From NCBI RefSeq assembly GCF_009739905.1, contig NZ_CP034279.1, positions 4,402,001 through 4,466,000 on the forward strand: 64,000 bases of DNA, read 5' to 3'. Position 1 is the first letter of the stretch, and each line of letters opens with the position of its first letter. A program made the position numbers and the translations under genes. Origin of the DNA: Streptomyces ficellus. Its GTDB lineage: Bacteria > Actinomycetota > Actinomycetes > Streptomycetales > Streptomycetaceae. Positions 50,795 through 58,457 of this stretch are shown one piece after another. The notes under the pieces were generated by a model, which was given only the letters and a program-made list of their open reading frames with translations, was not told the origin of the DNA and made no database searches.

Positions 50795-51741
50795 CCGCCG
50801 AGGACGGCGAGGACGTCCCGCTGTCCGGCTTGAGGCTGCTGGACCGGATCGGTGACGGCGGACAGGGCGAGGTCCACGCCGTCGCCGGGCCGCCGGGCAT
50901 CCTCTACAAGGCGTACCGTCCGGCGCTGCGCCCCGACGGCGGCGCGCTCGCGGCGCTGGTGCGGGTCCGGCGGGACCTGGTGCCGGACGAGCGTGACTGG
51001 TGGGACGAGCGGACGGCGTGGCCGCTGTGCCGGGTCACCGACGGCGGACGGGTCACCGGCTTCCTGATGCGCCGCGCCCCCGACTCGATGACGTGGCGGC
51101 CTCCGGGCGGTGGCGGGACCAAGCTGACGGAGCTGGCCTACCTGCTGCGGCCCGCCAAGGCGGCCTGGCGGGCCGTGGTCCAGCCGACGCCCGAGGAGCG
51201 GTACGCGCTGGCCGTCGCGGTCGTGGACCTCGTCGACCGGCTCCACGCCATGGGGCTGGTCCTCGGCGACCTCTCGCAGGCGAACGTCCTGTGGACCGTC
51301 CGGCCCGCGCCCGCGGTCCACCTGCTGGACTGCGACGGCATCCGGCAGGCCGGCCGCGGGCCGGTGCTCGCCCAGGCGGACACCATCGACTGGAACGACC
51401 CGCTGGCGCCGCCGGGCGCCGTGACGGTGGACAGCGACCGCTACAAGGCGGCGCTCGCACTGGGCCGCATCCTCGCCCAGGACCCGTACACCGCGCCGGG
51501 CACGGTGTTCGCCCCGGTGCCGGGCGTGCTGGACGAGCGCCGCGAGGCGGCCGTACGCAGGCTGTACGTGCAGGCGGCCGGGCCGTTCGGCAGCAGGCCC
51601 TCGCTGGGGGAGTGGCGTACGGCGCTGTCAGGGAGGGGCGTCATCAAGCTGCTGGCCGCCCGGCCCGCCCCGCGGCCGGCGGTCGACCCGTCGAAGTTCG
51701 ACGGGGCCCGCCGGCGCGGGACCATCAGCCTCCGGGAGTGA
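50791..51741 (+). CDS. Protein kinase-like enzyme of TerY-P triad
   Basis: 316 residues from GTG 50791. Kinase motifs: glycine loop GDGGQGEVHAV, ATP-binding K40 in ILYKAYRP, catalytic loop LGDLSQANVLW with D160 and N165, and the DFG-equivalent D182 in LLDCDG. The insert between the loop and the usual activation segment is short, and the C-lobe (ALALGRILAQDPY) is compact, as in kinases paired with TerY and PP2C. All catalytic residues are present, so it is probably active. It ends the five-gene row; a hairpin overlaps its stop codon. Confidence 0.88.
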   Translation: MTAEDGEDVPLSGLRLLDRIGDGGQGEVHAVAGPPGILYKAYRPALRPDGGALAALVRVRRDLVPDERDWWDERTAWPLCRVTDGGRVTGFLMRRAPDSMTWRPPGGGGTKLTELAYLLRPAKAAWRAVVQPTPEERYALAVAVVDLVDRLHAMGLVLGDLSQANVLWTVRPAPAVHLLDCDGIRQAGRGPVLAQADTIDWNDPLAPPGAVTVDSDRYKAALALGRILAQDPYTAPGTVFAPVPGVLDERREAAVRRLYVQAAGPFGSRPSLGEWRTALSGRGVIKLLAARPAPRPAVDPSKFDGARRRGTISLRE

Positions 51742-51766
51742 CCCGGCCGGACCCGGCCCGGGTCAC
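51738..51766. terminator. Hairpin overlapping two convergent stop codons
   Basis: GTGACCCGG pairs with CCGGGTCAC (9 bp) around an 11-base loop. The left arm contains the kinase TGA, the right arm the TGA of the convergent LCP gene. Confidence 0.7.
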
Positions 51767-53022
51767 TTGCCGGTGACCGTGACCTTCTCGTCGTTCTGGA
51801 TCTGCTGCACCAGCTGCTGCACCTTCGCCCTGTCCCAGACGAGGTTGCCGCCGCGGGTGCCGTTGATCGGCATGTTCATCGACGTGCCCTCGCCGCCGCT
51901 GATGCCCTTCATGGCGAAGAACATCTCACCCAGGTCGAACAGCGACATGTCCTTGTCGACGATCAGCGTGTCCAGGCCCGCGCCCATCGTCGGGTAGAGC
52001 TTGAACGGGTTGAGGATCGTGCCGGGCGTCGCCGCCTGGCTCGCCAGGGCGGACAGGAACTTCTGCTGGTTCTTGGTCCGGGCCAGGTCCGACTCGGCGA
52101 AGGCGTACCGGGTGCGGACGAAGGCGAGGGCCTGCTCGCCGTTGAGGGTCTGCTTGCCCGCCTGGAAGTCGGCGCCGGACTTCTTGTCCTTGAATCCCTT
52201 CTCGATGTTCATCTCCACACCGCCGAGGGAGTCGACGATGTTCGCGAAGCCCGCGAAGCCGATCTCGGCGTAGTGGTCGATGCGCAGCCCGGTGTTGTGC
52301 TCGACGGTGCGGACGAGCAGCTCGGGGCCGTCCTCGGCGTAGGCGGCGTTCAGCTTCACGCGCCGTCCCTGGGCGGGGAAGGTCTTGCCGGACTCGGAGC
52401 CGACGAACTTGGGGATCTCCACGTCGGAGTCGCGGGGCAGCGAGATCATGGTGTTGCCGCTGCCGCAGGCCGCGAGGATCATCATCGAGTCGGTGCGCTT
52501 GCCCTCGGCGGAGCCGGTGTGCAGCTTCTTCTTCTCCTCGGCCGTCATGCCCTCACGGCTGTCGGAGCCGACGATCAGGTAGGTCGTGCAGTCGCCCTCC
52601 TTGGGGCGGTCGATGACCTTGGCGAGGTCGACCTCGCGGCGCATCTTGCCGTCGGCCCAGAAGTAGGTGCCGATGCTGGTGCCGAGGACCGCGACCAGCA
52701 GCACGATGGAGCCGATCTTGATGCGGCGGCGCCAGTCCGGGGCCGGGCCCGGGGCGCGGACCCCGCCGCGGTCGGGGACCCGGGGGCCGCCGCCACGGCC
52801 GCCGCCCTGGGGGGTGCCGTAGACCTGGCCGGTGTTGTAGCCGCTGTCGTACGCGTCGTCGTACCCCTGCGACTGCTGCTGGGGGACCGGCGGGCGCTGC
52901 GACGGCGCGGCGGGGCGCTGGACGTGCCGCATCACCCGGGCGCCCTCGGGCTGGGCGTCGGCGCTGCCGCGGCCGTAACGCCCGTTGCGGTCGTCGGTCC
53001 ATCCATCGGGCCAGTCGTTCAT
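51763..53022 (-). CDS. LytR-CpsA-Psr (LCP) family protein
   Basis: 419 residues. Cytoplasmic Pro/Gln/Gly-rich N-terminus of about 100 residues, one transmembrane helix (IGSIVLLVAVLGTSIGTYFW), then the extracytoplasmic LCP domain: YLIVGSDSREGMTAEEK, RTDSMMILAACG, MISLPRDSDVEIPK, LNAAYAEDGPELLVRTVEHN, DHYAEIGFAGFANIVDSLGG and FVRTRYAFAESDLARTKNQQ. Arg/Asp residues binding polyprenyl pyrophosphate are in place. LCP enzymes attach wall glycopolymers to peptidoglycan. Unlike three of its neighbours it has no C-terminal LytR_C domain. First of five LCP genes in 10 kb. Confidence 0.95.
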   Translation of the reverse strand: MNDWPDGWTDDRNGRYGRGSADAQPEGARVMRHVQRPAAPSQRPPVPQQQSQGYDDAYDSGYNTGQVYGTPQGGGRGGGPRVPDRGGVRAPGPAPDWRRRIKIGSIVLLVAVLGTSIGTYFWADGKMRREVDLAKVIDRPKEGDCTTYLIVGSDSREGMTAEEKKKLHTGSAEGKRTDSMMILAACGSGNTMISLPRDSDVEIPKFVGSESGKTFPAQGRRVKLNAAYAEDGPELLVRTVEHNTGLRIDHYAEIGFAGFANIVDSLGGVEMNIEKGFKDKKSGADFQAGKQTLNGEQALAFVRTRYAFAESDLARTKNQQKFLSALASQAATPGTILNPFKLYPTMGAGLDTLIVDKDMSLFDLGEMFFAMKGISGGEGTSMNMPINGTRGGNLVWDRAKVQQLVQQIQNDEKVTVTGK

Positions 53023-53128
53023 GCGGACCAGTGTGCAGGCCGCCCTCCGGCCGCCGACAGGGTGGGTGGGGAATCGGGCCAGGGCTGTAGCGAACCTGAT
53101 GCAATGCGGGGGCGGACGGAGTCGGGCA

Positions 53129-53141
53129 TAGGGTGGAGGGC
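53129..53141 (+). promoter_or_regulatory. -10 element of leaderless thioesterase gene
   Basis: TAGGGT, seven bases, ATG at 53142. GGAGGG lies one base from the ATG, too close to act as a ribosome site. Confidence 0.4.
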
Positions 53142-53681
53142 ATGACAGATCAGGCCTCCGAGCTGCGGGGAAAGCCCACCGCGGCCTCCCGCACCACCCT
53201 CAGCCACATCATGACCGGCAGTGACACCAACCTCCTGGGTACGGTGCACGGCGGCGTGATCATGAAGCTGGTGGACGACGCGGCGGGCGCCGTCGCGGGC
53301 CGCCACTCCGGCGGGCCCGCCGTGACCGCGTCCATGGACGAGATGGTGTTCCTGGAGCCGGTCAGGGTGGGCGACCTGGTGCATGTGAAGGCGCAGGTCA
53401 ACTGGACCGGCCGGTCGTCCATGGAGGTCGGCGTGCGGGTCCTGGCGGAGCGCTGGAACGAGTCCACGCCCCCCACCCAGGTCGGCTCGGCCTACCTGGT
53501 CTTCGCCGCCGTGGACGCCGACGGCAAGCCGCGGCCCGTCCCGCCGGTGGTCCCCGAGACGGAGCGGGACAAGCGTCGCTACCAGGAGGCGCAGATCCGC
53601 CGTACGCACCGCCTCGCCCGCCGCCGGGCGATCAAGGAGCTGCGGGAGAAGCGCGCGGCGGAGGGCCTCGACGAGGACTGA
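53142..53681 (+). CDS. Acyl-CoA thioesterase (hotdog fold)
   Basis: 179 residues. A single hotdog domain of the YciA/acyl-CoA hydrolase type: SHIMTGSDTNLLGTVHGGVI with the catalytic Asp/Asn region, MKLVDDAAGAVAGRH, and DLVHVKAQVNWTGRSSMEVG. It hydrolyses acyl-CoA in the cytosol. The C-terminal 40 residues are a highly charged helix (RDKRRYQEAQIRRTHRLARR) typical of actinobacterial members. It sits alone on the plus strand between two LCP genes of the other strand. Start chosen at 53142 (MTDQAS), where the conserved sequence begins. Confidence 0.93.
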   Translation: MTDQASELRGKPTAASRTTLSHIMTGSDTNLLGTVHGGVIMKLVDDAAGAVAGRHSGGPAVTASMDEMVFLEPVRVGDLVHVKAQVNWTGRSSMEVGVRVLAERWNESTPPTQVGSAYLVFAAVDADGKPRPVPPVVPETERDKRRYQEAQIRRTHRLARRRAIKELREKRAAEGLDED

Positions 53682-53715
53682 CCCGCGTGCCCGCTTCCGG
53701 CGTCGGGCCCACCGC

Positions 53716-55458
53716 TCAGGAGCAGATCACCTGGTCGCCGGTGACCGCGCCGAATTCGCCCTGGAAGGCGTTCTCAGCCCGCACCGGCAGGACGCCCGTG
53801 AAGTTCGCCCCGGCCGTGACCTTGAACACCGCGCCCTGGCCCTCCACCGGCAGCAGCCGGCAGCCGGGCAGCGCGGTGGCCAGGGAGCGGGCGGAGCGGT
53901 CCCAGCGGGGGTCGAACCAGACGATCGTGCGGGCCACGTCCCGGCGCGGCCAGTTCAGGGCCGGTGCGCTCGTCCGGAAGCCGGTCGCCTTGAGCGCGGC
54001 GCCGACGCGGGCGCCCAGCCCGTGCACCATCGTGCCGTTGTAGACCTGCACCCGGATCTGCTGCGGCGAGACCTCGACGAGCTTCTTGCGGACGGTGCTG
54101 CGCCCGGCGTACGGGGCGAGCGGCTTGTCCGCGCGTACCGCCGCGAACAGCTTCTTCGCCTTCACCGGGTCCCACTTCACCGTCGAGCCGATGCCCTTGA
54201 CGGGGAAGCTGGGATCGCTGACCGGTACGGAGGTGAACTCCGACGAGGCGGCGGTGAAGCCGCGCATCGCCTTCGCCAGGGCCAGCATCTGCTCCGCGCC
54301 GAAACCCTCGTCGGCCCGCACGGAGCTGAGCATCGAGGTGACGACCTGCTGGAACTTCACCGGGTTCAGCAGGACGCCGTTGCTCGTCGCCTGGTCGATC
54401 AGCGACGCCATGAACCGCTGCTGGCGCTGCATGCGCCCCAGGTCAGACGCCCCGTCGACATGGCGGGAGCGCACGTACTGGAGCGCCTGCCCGCCGTCCA
54501 GCCTGTGGGTGCCGGCCGGCAGGTCGAGGCCGGTGTAGGCGTCCTTCATCGGCTTGGCGGTGCAGATCTCCACGCGCCCGATGGCGTCGACGGTCCGCAT
54601 GAAGCTGGTGAAGTCCAGCTCCAGGTAGTGGTCGATCTTCACGCCGGTCATGTGCTCGACGGTGCGGACGGTGAGGTTCGGCCCGCCCTCGGCGTACGCG
54701 GCGTTCAGCTTCACCGGGTGCTTGTGGTGGTGCTTGCCGGTGGTGGCGTCGGTGTGCGGCGGGATCTCGGCGTACGAGTCGCGCGGCAGCGACACCATGC
54801 TGGCCCGCTTACGGTCGGCCGAGACGTGCACCAGCATGATCGTGTCGGTGCAGCGGCAGGGCGCGCCGCCGAGCCGGTACTTCGCCTTCTCCGCGGGTGT
54901 GATCTTGTCGCGTCCGTCGGTGCCGACGACCAGGATGTTGGTGCCGTGGCCGGGGGCGGGGCGGTTCTTCATGTCCTTGAACGGGTCGACCCGGCCGATC
55001 TCCGTGTCCAGGCTCGTGACGAGCGCGTGCCCGATGCCGCCCGCCGCGAGGACCAGCACCGACAGGGTGGTCGCCAGCCGCATGCCCCACCGGCCCCCGC
55101 CGCGCCCGCCGCGTCCGCCGCGTCCGCCGCGCCGGCCCCGCGGGCCGCCGCGGTCACCGGGGCCACCACGGTCACTCCCGTCGCGTCTGTCGTGCGGATC
55201 ACGTCCGTCGCGTGCGTCACGCCCGTCGCGTGCGGCACGCGGATCCCGCCCCTCGCGTCCGCCGTGCCCGTCCCGTCCGTCGCGCCTGTCCTGTGCGTCA
55301 CGCTGGTCGCGCGCGTCCCGCGAGGTGCGTCCGTCCTCCGGCTCCCGCCGCTCGTACCGGCCGCCCTGCGGCCCGGCCGGTGCCGGCGCCGGGACCCGTC
55401 TCGTCCGCCCCGGGGCGGACGGCCGGGGCGGGGCGGGGCGGCGGGGCGGCGTGGGCAC
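53716..55458 (-). CDS. LCP family protein with LytR_C domain and RD-rich N-terminus
   Basis: 580 residues from GTG 55458, with GGAGGTG six bases upstream; the longer open frame is unsupported. The cytoplasmic N-terminus (about 120 residues) is made of Arg-Asp-Gly repeats (RDARDQRDAQDRRDGRDG) followed by Arg-Gly repeats. After a transmembrane helix (LATTLSVLVLAAGGIGHALV) comes the LCP domain: NILVVGTDGRDKITPAEK, SLPRDSYAEIP, LNAAYAEGGPNLTVRTVEHM, YVRSRHVDGASDLGRMQRQQ. A C-terminal LytR_C domain (about 475-560) starts at IRVQVYNGTMVHGLG. Attaches glycopolymers to peptidoglycan at the membrane surface. Confidence 0.93.
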   Translation of the reverse strand: MPTPPRRPAPPRPSAPGRTRRVPAPAPAGPQGGRYERREPEDGRTSRDARDQRDAQDRRDGRDGHGGREGRDPRAARDGRDARDGRDPHDRRDGSDRGGPGDRGGPRGRRGGRGGRGGRGGGRWGMRLATTLSVLVLAAGGIGHALVTSLDTEIGRVDPFKDMKNRPAPGHGTNILVVGTDGRDKITPAEKAKYRLGGAPCRCTDTIMLVHVSADRKRASMVSLPRDSYAEIPPHTDATTGKHHHKHPVKLNAAYAEGGPNLTVRTVEHMTGVKIDHYLELDFTSFMRTVDAIGRVEICTAKPMKDAYTGLDLPAGTHRLDGGQALQYVRSRHVDGASDLGRMQRQQRFMASLIDQATSNGVLLNPVKFQQVVTSMLSSVRADEGFGAEQMLALAKAMRGFTAASSEFTSVPVSDPSFPVKGIGSTVKWDPVKAKKLFAAVRADKPLAPYAGRSTVRKKLVEVSPQQIRVQVYNGTMVHGLGARVGAALKATGFRTSAPALNWPRRDVARTIVWFDPRWDRSARSLATALPGCRLLPVEGQGAVFKVTAGANFTGVLPVRAENAFQGEFGAVTGDQVICS

Positions 55459-55608
55459 GAAGGACACCTCCGCGGGCGGCTGGGGGAATGGTCGGCACAG
55501 TAGGCCCATACGATCAGCTGCCGCCCGCGCCACCCGGGCGGCGCGCACCGCTGTCCCCCGTTCGCGGTAACGTGACGGCGACCCCGCTGTCGTACCCCCC
55601 GAGGAACC

Positions 55609-56631
55609 ATGCCCACGTCCCAGCCCCCGGTCTCCGTGATCATGCCGGTCCTCAACGAGGAGCGGCATCTGCGTGCCTCGGTCCGTCACATCCTCGAGCA
55701 GGAGTACGACGGCGAGATGGAGGTCGTGATCGCCCTCGGCCCGTCCACGGACCGTACGGACGAGATCGCCGCCGAGCTCGTACGGGAGGACCCGCGCGTC
55801 CACACCGTGCCCAACCCGACCGGGCGCACGCCCGCCGCGCTGAACGCCGCGATCAAGGCGTCGCGTCACCCGATCGTGGTGCGGGTCGACGGGCACGGCA
55901 TGCTCTCCGCGAACTACATCGCGACCGCGGTCCGCCTCCTGGAGGAGACGGGCGCGCAGAACGTCGGCGGCATCATGCACGCCGAGGGCGAGAACGACTG
56001 GGAGCACGCGGTCGCCGCCGCGATGACCTCGAAGATCGGCGTCGGCAACGCGGCCTTCCACACCGGCGGGGAAGCGGGCCCGGCCGAGACGGTCTACCTG
56101 GGCGTGTTCCGCCGCGAGGCACTGGAGCAGCAGGGCGGGTACAACGAGGAGTTCATCCGGGCCCAGGACTGGGAGCTGAACTTCCGCATCCGCGAGGCGG
56201 GCGGCCTGATCTGGTTCTCGCCGGAGCTGAAGGTCCAGTACCGCCCCCGCCCGAGCGTGCGGGCGCTGGCGAAGCAGTACAAGGACTACGGCCGCTGGCG
56301 GCACGTGGTGGCCCGCTACCACCAGGGCTCCATCAACCTCCGCTACCTCGCCCCGCCGACCGCCGTCTGCGCGATCGCGGCGGGTGTCGTGGTGGGCGCG
56401 GCGCTCACCCCGGTGGGCTTCGTCGTCCCCGGCGCCTACCTGGCGGCGATCGTCGCCGGGTCCGTCCCCGCGGGCAGGGGGCTGCCGCTGAAGGCGCGGC
56501 TGCGGATCCCGGTGGCGCTCGCGACGATGCACATGTCGTGGGGGTACGGGTTCCTCACCAGCCCCCGCTCGCTGGCGAGGAAGGTCATCGCCAGCCGCCG
56601 CCCGGCGGTCGTCCGGACGGCGGCGTCGTAG
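55609..56631 (+). CDS. GT2-family glycosyltransferase
   Basis: 340 residues from ATG 55609 with GAGGAA upstream. GT-A fold: VSVIMPVLNEERHLRASVRH, the DXD-like VRVDGHGM, and the acceptor/catalytic region RAQDWELNFRIREAGGLIWF with the ED-type base. C-terminal hydrophobic helices (about 245-285) anchor it to the membrane, with its active site in the cytoplasm. It probably adds a sugar to a lipid carrier during wall-polymer synthesis, which suits the surrounding LCP ligases. It is convergent with the next LCP gene, 15 bases apart. Confidence 0.93.
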   Translation: MPTSQPPVSVIMPVLNEERHLRASVRHILEQEYDGEMEVVIALGPSTDRTDEIAAELVREDPRVHTVPNPTGRTPAALNAAIKASRHPIVVRVDGHGMLSANYIATAVRLLEETGAQNVGGIMHAEGENDWEHAVAAAMTSKIGVGNAAFHTGGEAGPAETVYLGVFRREALEQQGGYNEEFIRAQDWELNFRIREAGGLIWFSPELKVQYRPRPSVRALAKQYKDYGRWRHVVARYHQGSINLRYLAPPTAVCAIAAGVVVGAALTPVGFVVPGAYLAAIVAGSVPAGRGLPLKARLRIPVALATMHMSWGYGFLTSPRSLARKVIASRRPAVVRTAAS

Positions 56632-56646
56632 CGGTCGTCCCGCCCG

Positions 56647-58428
56647 TCACCAGGTGAAGTTGGGGTCCACCGTCATACAGCCGGACTGGTCGGCCCGGCT
56701 GGTGTTCGACCCGGGCGCCTTGCCGGTGGCCTTCGGCTTCGGGTAGGTGTCGCCCTCCCGCCAGTCGGCGCCCACGACGAGCGTGATGCCCGTCACCTGG
56801 TCCGTCTTCTTCACCGAACCGGCCGGGATGCCCAGCGCCTTGGCGACCGCCTGGGCGTCGCCCTCCAGGTCCGCGCTCGGGAACTGGACGGTCGTCTTGG
56901 CCGTGCGCGGCGTGAGCGTGTCGGCCTTCGCCCGCGTGTAGCCCTTGGCCTCCAGCAGCCCCGCGACCGTGGTGGCCCGCCCCTGGGCCGAGCCCAACTG
57001 GTCGGTGTAGGTGCCGTTCCGTACGGTGACCGCGGTCTCGGCGGGGGCGGCGGCGGGGTCCTTGCTGGCCGCGGGCTTGGCGCGCTTGGACGGCTTGCCG
57101 TCGAGCGGGATGTCCTCGCGGATCATCCGGAACAGCTCCTCGGCCTCACCGGGCGTCGGCTCGACCTTGCCGGCCTGCCGCGTCGAGTAGAAGTTCGGCA
57201 TCGTCGTCATGGTGATGCGGCCGGTCGGGACGCTCTTGAGCTCCTCGGCCAGGTCGTACAGCTTGCCGATGGTGTCGAGGCCGTTGTCCACGGTGAGCGC
57301 GTCGGTGGCCGCCTCGGCGAGCTTGCGCAGCTTGTTGGGGTCGGTGAGCTTCGCGTTCTTCCGCAGCTCGCGCACCATCGAGTTCATGTACATGTGCTGC
57401 GCCTTGGCCCGCTCCAGGTCGGTGCCGCCCACCCAGCCGTACCGGGTGCGCAGCCACTGGAGCGCCTGCTCGCCCTTGATGGGGTGCGTGCCCCTGGCGA
57501 GCTTCAGGCCCGAGCCCTTGCCGTCGGAGGTGCGGGACTCGATGTTCTTGTCGACGCAGACGGGTACGCCGCCGACCGCGTCGGCCATCGACACCACACC
57601 GGCGAAGTCGATCATCATGAAGTGGTCGATGGGGATGCCGGTCAGCTCCACCCAGGTGGCCACCGTGCAGCCGGGACCGCCGCGGTCCAGCGACTCGTTG
57701 GTCTGGGCGAACTGGCGCGCCCGGTAGACCTTGCCGTTGCTGTCCCTGCACTCCGGGATCTTCAGCATGGTGTCGCGGGGCATGCTCACCACGGAGATGT
57801 TGCTGCGGTCGGCGGAGAGGTGCACCAGCATCTGTACGTCGGCGAGGGGCGGGCCGTCGAAGGTGTCCCTGCCCCCGCCGAGGTCCTGGTTCGCCTTGTT
57901 GTCCCGGGCGTCCGAGCCGATCAGCAGGATGTTCAGCGGCGTCTGGCCCGCCGCGTTCGCCTTGTGCTCGGGCATGTTCTTGCCGAGCGTCAGGTCATCC
58001 TTCTTGATCTTGTCGTTGAGGTGCTCGTAGTACAGGTAACCGGCGCCGGCCGTCCCGAGTATGAGGAGCGACAGCACGGAGGCGCTCCACCGGAGCACCC
58101 GCCGCTTGCCACCCTTGCCGCTCCTGCCGCCCGGTCCTCCGGTACCACCGGCGCCCGCACCGGCACGCCGGCGACCGCCGCCGGCCCTGCCGCGGCGGTG
58201 CCCCCGCCCGCCGCCGCCGACCGCATCGGCCGCGCCAGGCGCTTCGGCCGCCTCGGTCGTACCGGCCGCACCCGCGGCGCCGGCCGGGGCCGTCGCGCCC
58301 GCCGGTCTCGCCGGGTCGTCCGTGCCGCCGGACGGCGCGTCGTCGTACAGACCGTCGTCCCAGCCGAGTTCACGGGCGTGCGGAACGCCTTTCCGCGTTC
58401 CCTCCCCACGCACGCTGCTGCGTCCCAC
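56647..58428 (-). CDS. LCP family protein with LytR_C domain
   Basis: 593 residues from GTG 58428 (VGRSSVRGEGTRKGVPHARE). Ala/Gly/Arg-rich cytoplasmic region of about 110 residues, transmembrane helix (LRWSASVLSLLILGTAGAGY), and LCP domain (LNILLIGSDARDNKANQDL, VSMPRDTMLKIPECRD, SLDRGGPGCTVATWVELTG, WLRTRYGWVGGTDLERAKAQ). A LytR_C segment lies near 455-530 (TAVTVRNGTYTDQLGSAQG). A two-Cys pair (PECRD, GPGCT) may form a disulfide. The nearby LCP genes on this strand are not tightly coupled (30 bases before the next). Confidence 0.94.
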   Translation of the reverse strand: MGRSSVRGEGTRKGVPHARELGWDDGLYDDAPSGGTDDPARPAGATAPAGAAGAAGTTEAAEAPGAADAVGGGGRGHRRGRAGGGRRRAGAGAGGTGGPGGRSGKGGKRRVLRWSASVLSLLILGTAGAGYLYYEHLNDKIKKDDLTLGKNMPEHKANAAGQTPLNILLIGSDARDNKANQDLGGGRDTFDGPPLADVQMLVHLSADRSNISVVSMPRDTMLKIPECRDSNGKVYRARQFAQTNESLDRGGPGCTVATWVELTGIPIDHFMMIDFAGVVSMADAVGGVPVCVDKNIESRTSDGKGSGLKLARGTHPIKGEQALQWLRTRYGWVGGTDLERAKAQHMYMNSMVRELRKNAKLTDPNKLRKLAEAATDALTVDNGLDTIGKLYDLAEELKSVPTGRITMTTMPNFYSTRQAGKVEPTPGEAEELFRMIREDIPLDGKPSKRAKPAASKDPAAAPAETAVTVRNGTYTDQLGSAQGRATTVAGLLEAKGYTRAKADTLTPRTAKTTVQFPSADLEGDAQAVAKALGIPAGSVKKTDQVTGITLVVGADWREGDTYPKPKATGKAPGSNTSRADQSGCMTVDPNFTW

Positions 58429-58457
58429 CCCAGGTCCCCCTGTCGTTCAGGTACGCG

